Assembly (NCBI GenBank): GCA_025935735.1
Contig: JAICUS010000291.1
Location: 1-7,441, forward strand
Length of the DNA: 7,441 bases
DNA from: Solirubrobacteraceae bacterium
GTDB taxonomy: Bacteria; Actinomycetota; Thermoleophilia; Solirubrobacterales; Solirubrobacteraceae
Reading direction: 5' to 3'
Both the position numbers and the translations under genes were made by a program. The notes under the pieces are model-generated. The model saw nothing but the letters and a program-made list of their open reading frames with translations. It did not search any database and was not told the origin of the DNA. Below are positions 6,141 to 7,441 of this stretch, piece by piece. Numbering within the stretch: position 1 is the first letter of the stretch; every line of letters starts with the position of its first letter.

Positions 6141-7310
6141 TCAGGCCGGGAGCCTGTGCACGAACCGTCCGACGAGCCGGTTGCCCGGGTCGCCCGGGGC
6201 GGCGGACATCCCGCCGGTGCCGGCCGTCGAGTCGAGCACGACGGTGCCGCGCAGCGTGCCGCGGCAGGTCGAGGGAAGCCTGACGCCGATGGTCACGCGC
6301 GCGCCCCGGGCGATGTCGCGCTGGGTCTCCCGGCCGATCAGGTTGAGGCAGTCGCGGCCGCCGAGCAGCGACAGCGCGTAGCCGCGGCTCGCGCTCTTCA
6401 CGGCGACGGGCGCGCGGAACGAGACCTTCAGGTGAAGGCGGCCGGTGACCGTCAGCCGGCGCCGGATGCTCGCGTGGCCGCGGGTGCGCTGGGGCGGGCG
6501 GAAGCCGGCCAGCGGGCAGTCGATGGGATGGCGGTCGGGACCCACCTTGCCGCCGCAGCTGGTGCCGTCGCGGTAGTAGATGCGGCGGATGGCGAACCCG
6601 ACGGACGGCTTGGCGGCGATCGAGAAGGCGTTCTGCCGGCCCGCGCGGGCGAACACGAGCAAATAGCCGCCGTCGGGCGCCTGCACGCGCCGGCGCAGGA
6701 AGCGGTCGCCGTCGTGGTAGCCGATCGCCGCCACCCCGGGCCCGAGCAGCCCGAACACGAGCAGGCGGGCGTCCTGCGCCGGGCAGGGCGGCAGGCCTGC
6801 CGGGTAGCCGTCGGCGTCCCGGCAGGCGGGCCGCGGGCTCGGCCCGCTGGCCATCGTCCCCATCGCGGTGGAGATGTAGGCGTGGCCCGCGGCGTCGTCC
6901 GGCACGCAGCCCGGCACGCCGGGCGTGCCGCGCAGGAGCGGGTGGAACTTCCCGTCGTCACCGGCCACGCCGTCGCGCCCGAGCACCCCGAGCCGGCCGT
7001 CCACGACGCGGCCGGCCTGCACGCACGTCGCGCCGCGGGTCGTCTTGATCACCCGCAGCCCCCACGGCGGCCCACCGGCCGGGTCGGGCACGCGCAGCGC
7101 GAGCACGCGCGAGCTGGACGGGATCGGCGCCCCGTCGCCGCGGTGCGGATCCACCTTCGGCGCCGGCGAGCCCAGCGGCGCCCCGACTTGGATCACGCCG
7201 GCCGCCGCCAGCGCCCCGCCGGTCAGCACCACCCCCGCGGCCAGCAGCGCGCCGAGCGCGGGCACCCGGCGCCGCAAGCCGGCGATCTCCGGGCGCTCGT
7301 GGCGGGCCAT
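6141..7310 (-). CDS. Secreted or membrane-anchored protein of unknown function with eight cysteines
   Basis: I do not recognise a characterised family in this 389-residue protein. It begins with a basic stretch (RRR at 13-15) and one hydrophobic segment (about 18-40, ALGALLAAGVVLTGGALAAAG), either a signal peptide or an N-terminal anchor. The rest has no other membrane segment and should lie outside the cell. It holds eight Cys (96, 135, 163, 176, 252, 265, 321, 349), enough for four disulfides. A stretch around residues 69-125 (VLALRVPDPAGGPPWGLRV, then GRLGVLGRDGVAGDDGKF) recalls secreted proteins I associate with Solirubrobacterales; this is a memory-based impression. The C-terminal 110 residues look rich in beta strands (RLTVTGRLHLKVSF, RVTIGVRLPS, GTVVLDS). 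The ATG at 7310 has no good Shine-Dalgarno, so it may be poorly translated or leaderless. It ends 82 bases before the preferred start of the chimeric gene and may be cotranscribed with it. Confidence 0.75.
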   Translation of the reverse strand: MARHERPEIAGLRRRVPALGALLAAGVVLTGGALAAAGVIQVGAPLGSPAPKVDPHRGDGAPIPSSSRVLALRVPDPAGGPPWGLRVIKTTRGATCVQAGRVVDGRLGVLGRDGVAGDDGKFHPLLRGTPGVPGCVPDDAAGHAYISTAMGTMASGPSPRPACRDADGYPAGLPPCPAQDARLLVFGLLGPGVAAIGYHDGDRFLRRRVQAPDGGYLLVFARAGRQNAFSIAAKPSVGFAIRRIYYRDGTSCGGKVGPDRHPIDCPLAGFRPPQRTRGHASIRRRLTVTGRLHLKVSFRAPVAVKSASRGYALSLLGGRDCLNLIGRETQRDIARGARVTIGVRLPSTCRGTLRGTVVLDSTAGTGGMSAAPGDPGNRLVGRFVHRLPA

Positions 7311-7441
7311 GAACCCATATTGGTCCAGAAGCCCGGATTTGTACAGGCCATGACGCCCACGCTCGCCACGCGGCGGCGGGTCAGCGTGAGAACGTCCCGG
7401 GAAAGTCCAGGGTGCCGCCCTGAGCCCGCCTACGACGAGCC
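7311..7441. other. Upstream region of the secreted-protein gene; AT-richer patch, no supported gene
   Basis: Bases 7311-7345 are about half A+T, against roughly a quarter elsewhere in the window, which fits a promoter region for the gene starting at 7310. On the minus strand TACAAA (7345-7340) is a possible -10, but I see no convincing -35. On the plus strand a frame opens at the ATG at 7350 and continues to the window edge (MTPTLATRRRVSV). It has no clear ribosome site and I do not recognise it, so it is not called as a gene. Confidence 0.35.

Noticed and set aside
4865..6283. Plus-strand open frame of 472 codons opposite the chimeric gene
   Set aside because: Composition typical of antisense frames (Arg, Ala, Val, Gly), no motif, and it crosses the boundaries of three minus-strand genes.
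7350..7441. Plus-strand frame starting MTPTLATRRRVSV as a divergent gene
   Set aside because: No good ribosome site, only 30 codons visible, unrecognised sequence, and high GC makes such open stretches likely by chance.

Overview
The window is very GC-rich, and every gene I can support lies on the minus strand, so transcription runs from right to left. Base composition, codon use, GTG starts and the hydrogenase type suggest a high-GC actinobacterium. The secreted protein at the right end and the prepilin-like protein recall Thermoleophilia/Solirubrobacterales, but that placement rests on memory of such proteins and is only an inference.

Left part (1-3569): a tightly packed [NiFe]-hydrogenase operon. 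In transcription order it reads hypC, a short second HypC-like gene, hypD, hypE, hypA, then the hydrogenase small subunit, which runs off the left edge. Each gene overlaps the next by 4, 4, 4, 1 and 14 bases, which suggests translational coupling. The small subunit carries a C-D-G-D motif where most [NiFe] hydrogenases have CxxC, and it has no Tat signal. This is the signature of the group 1h 'actinobacterial' high-affinity enzymes that oxidise atmospheric H2, whose proximal [4Fe-4S] cluster is held by three Cys and one Asp. The large subunit should lie just beyond base 1. hypB and hypF are not in the window.

Middle (3640-5007): an FAD-dependent D-2-hydroxyacid dehydrogenase closely resembling the D-lactate dehydrogenase (cytochrome) LDHD family. 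It lies 70 bases upstream of hypC, and a possible promoter with a 10-base palindrome sits in the gap. Lactate-type and H2 oxidation would both feed electrons to respiration, but cotranscription is not shown.

Right part (5054-7441): two genes unrelated to the hydrogenase. The first encodes an unusual chimera: an N-terminal CPCC-type zinc ribbon, then a Flp/TadE-like prepilin cleavage motif and membrane helix, then a module resembling C-terminal domains of polymorphic toxins, then a Gly/Pro- and PEV-repeat tail. It is the least expected object in the window. The second is a secreted or membrane-anchored protein with eight cysteines and no recognised function. The last 131 bases hold its relatively AT-rich upstream region and no gene I can support.
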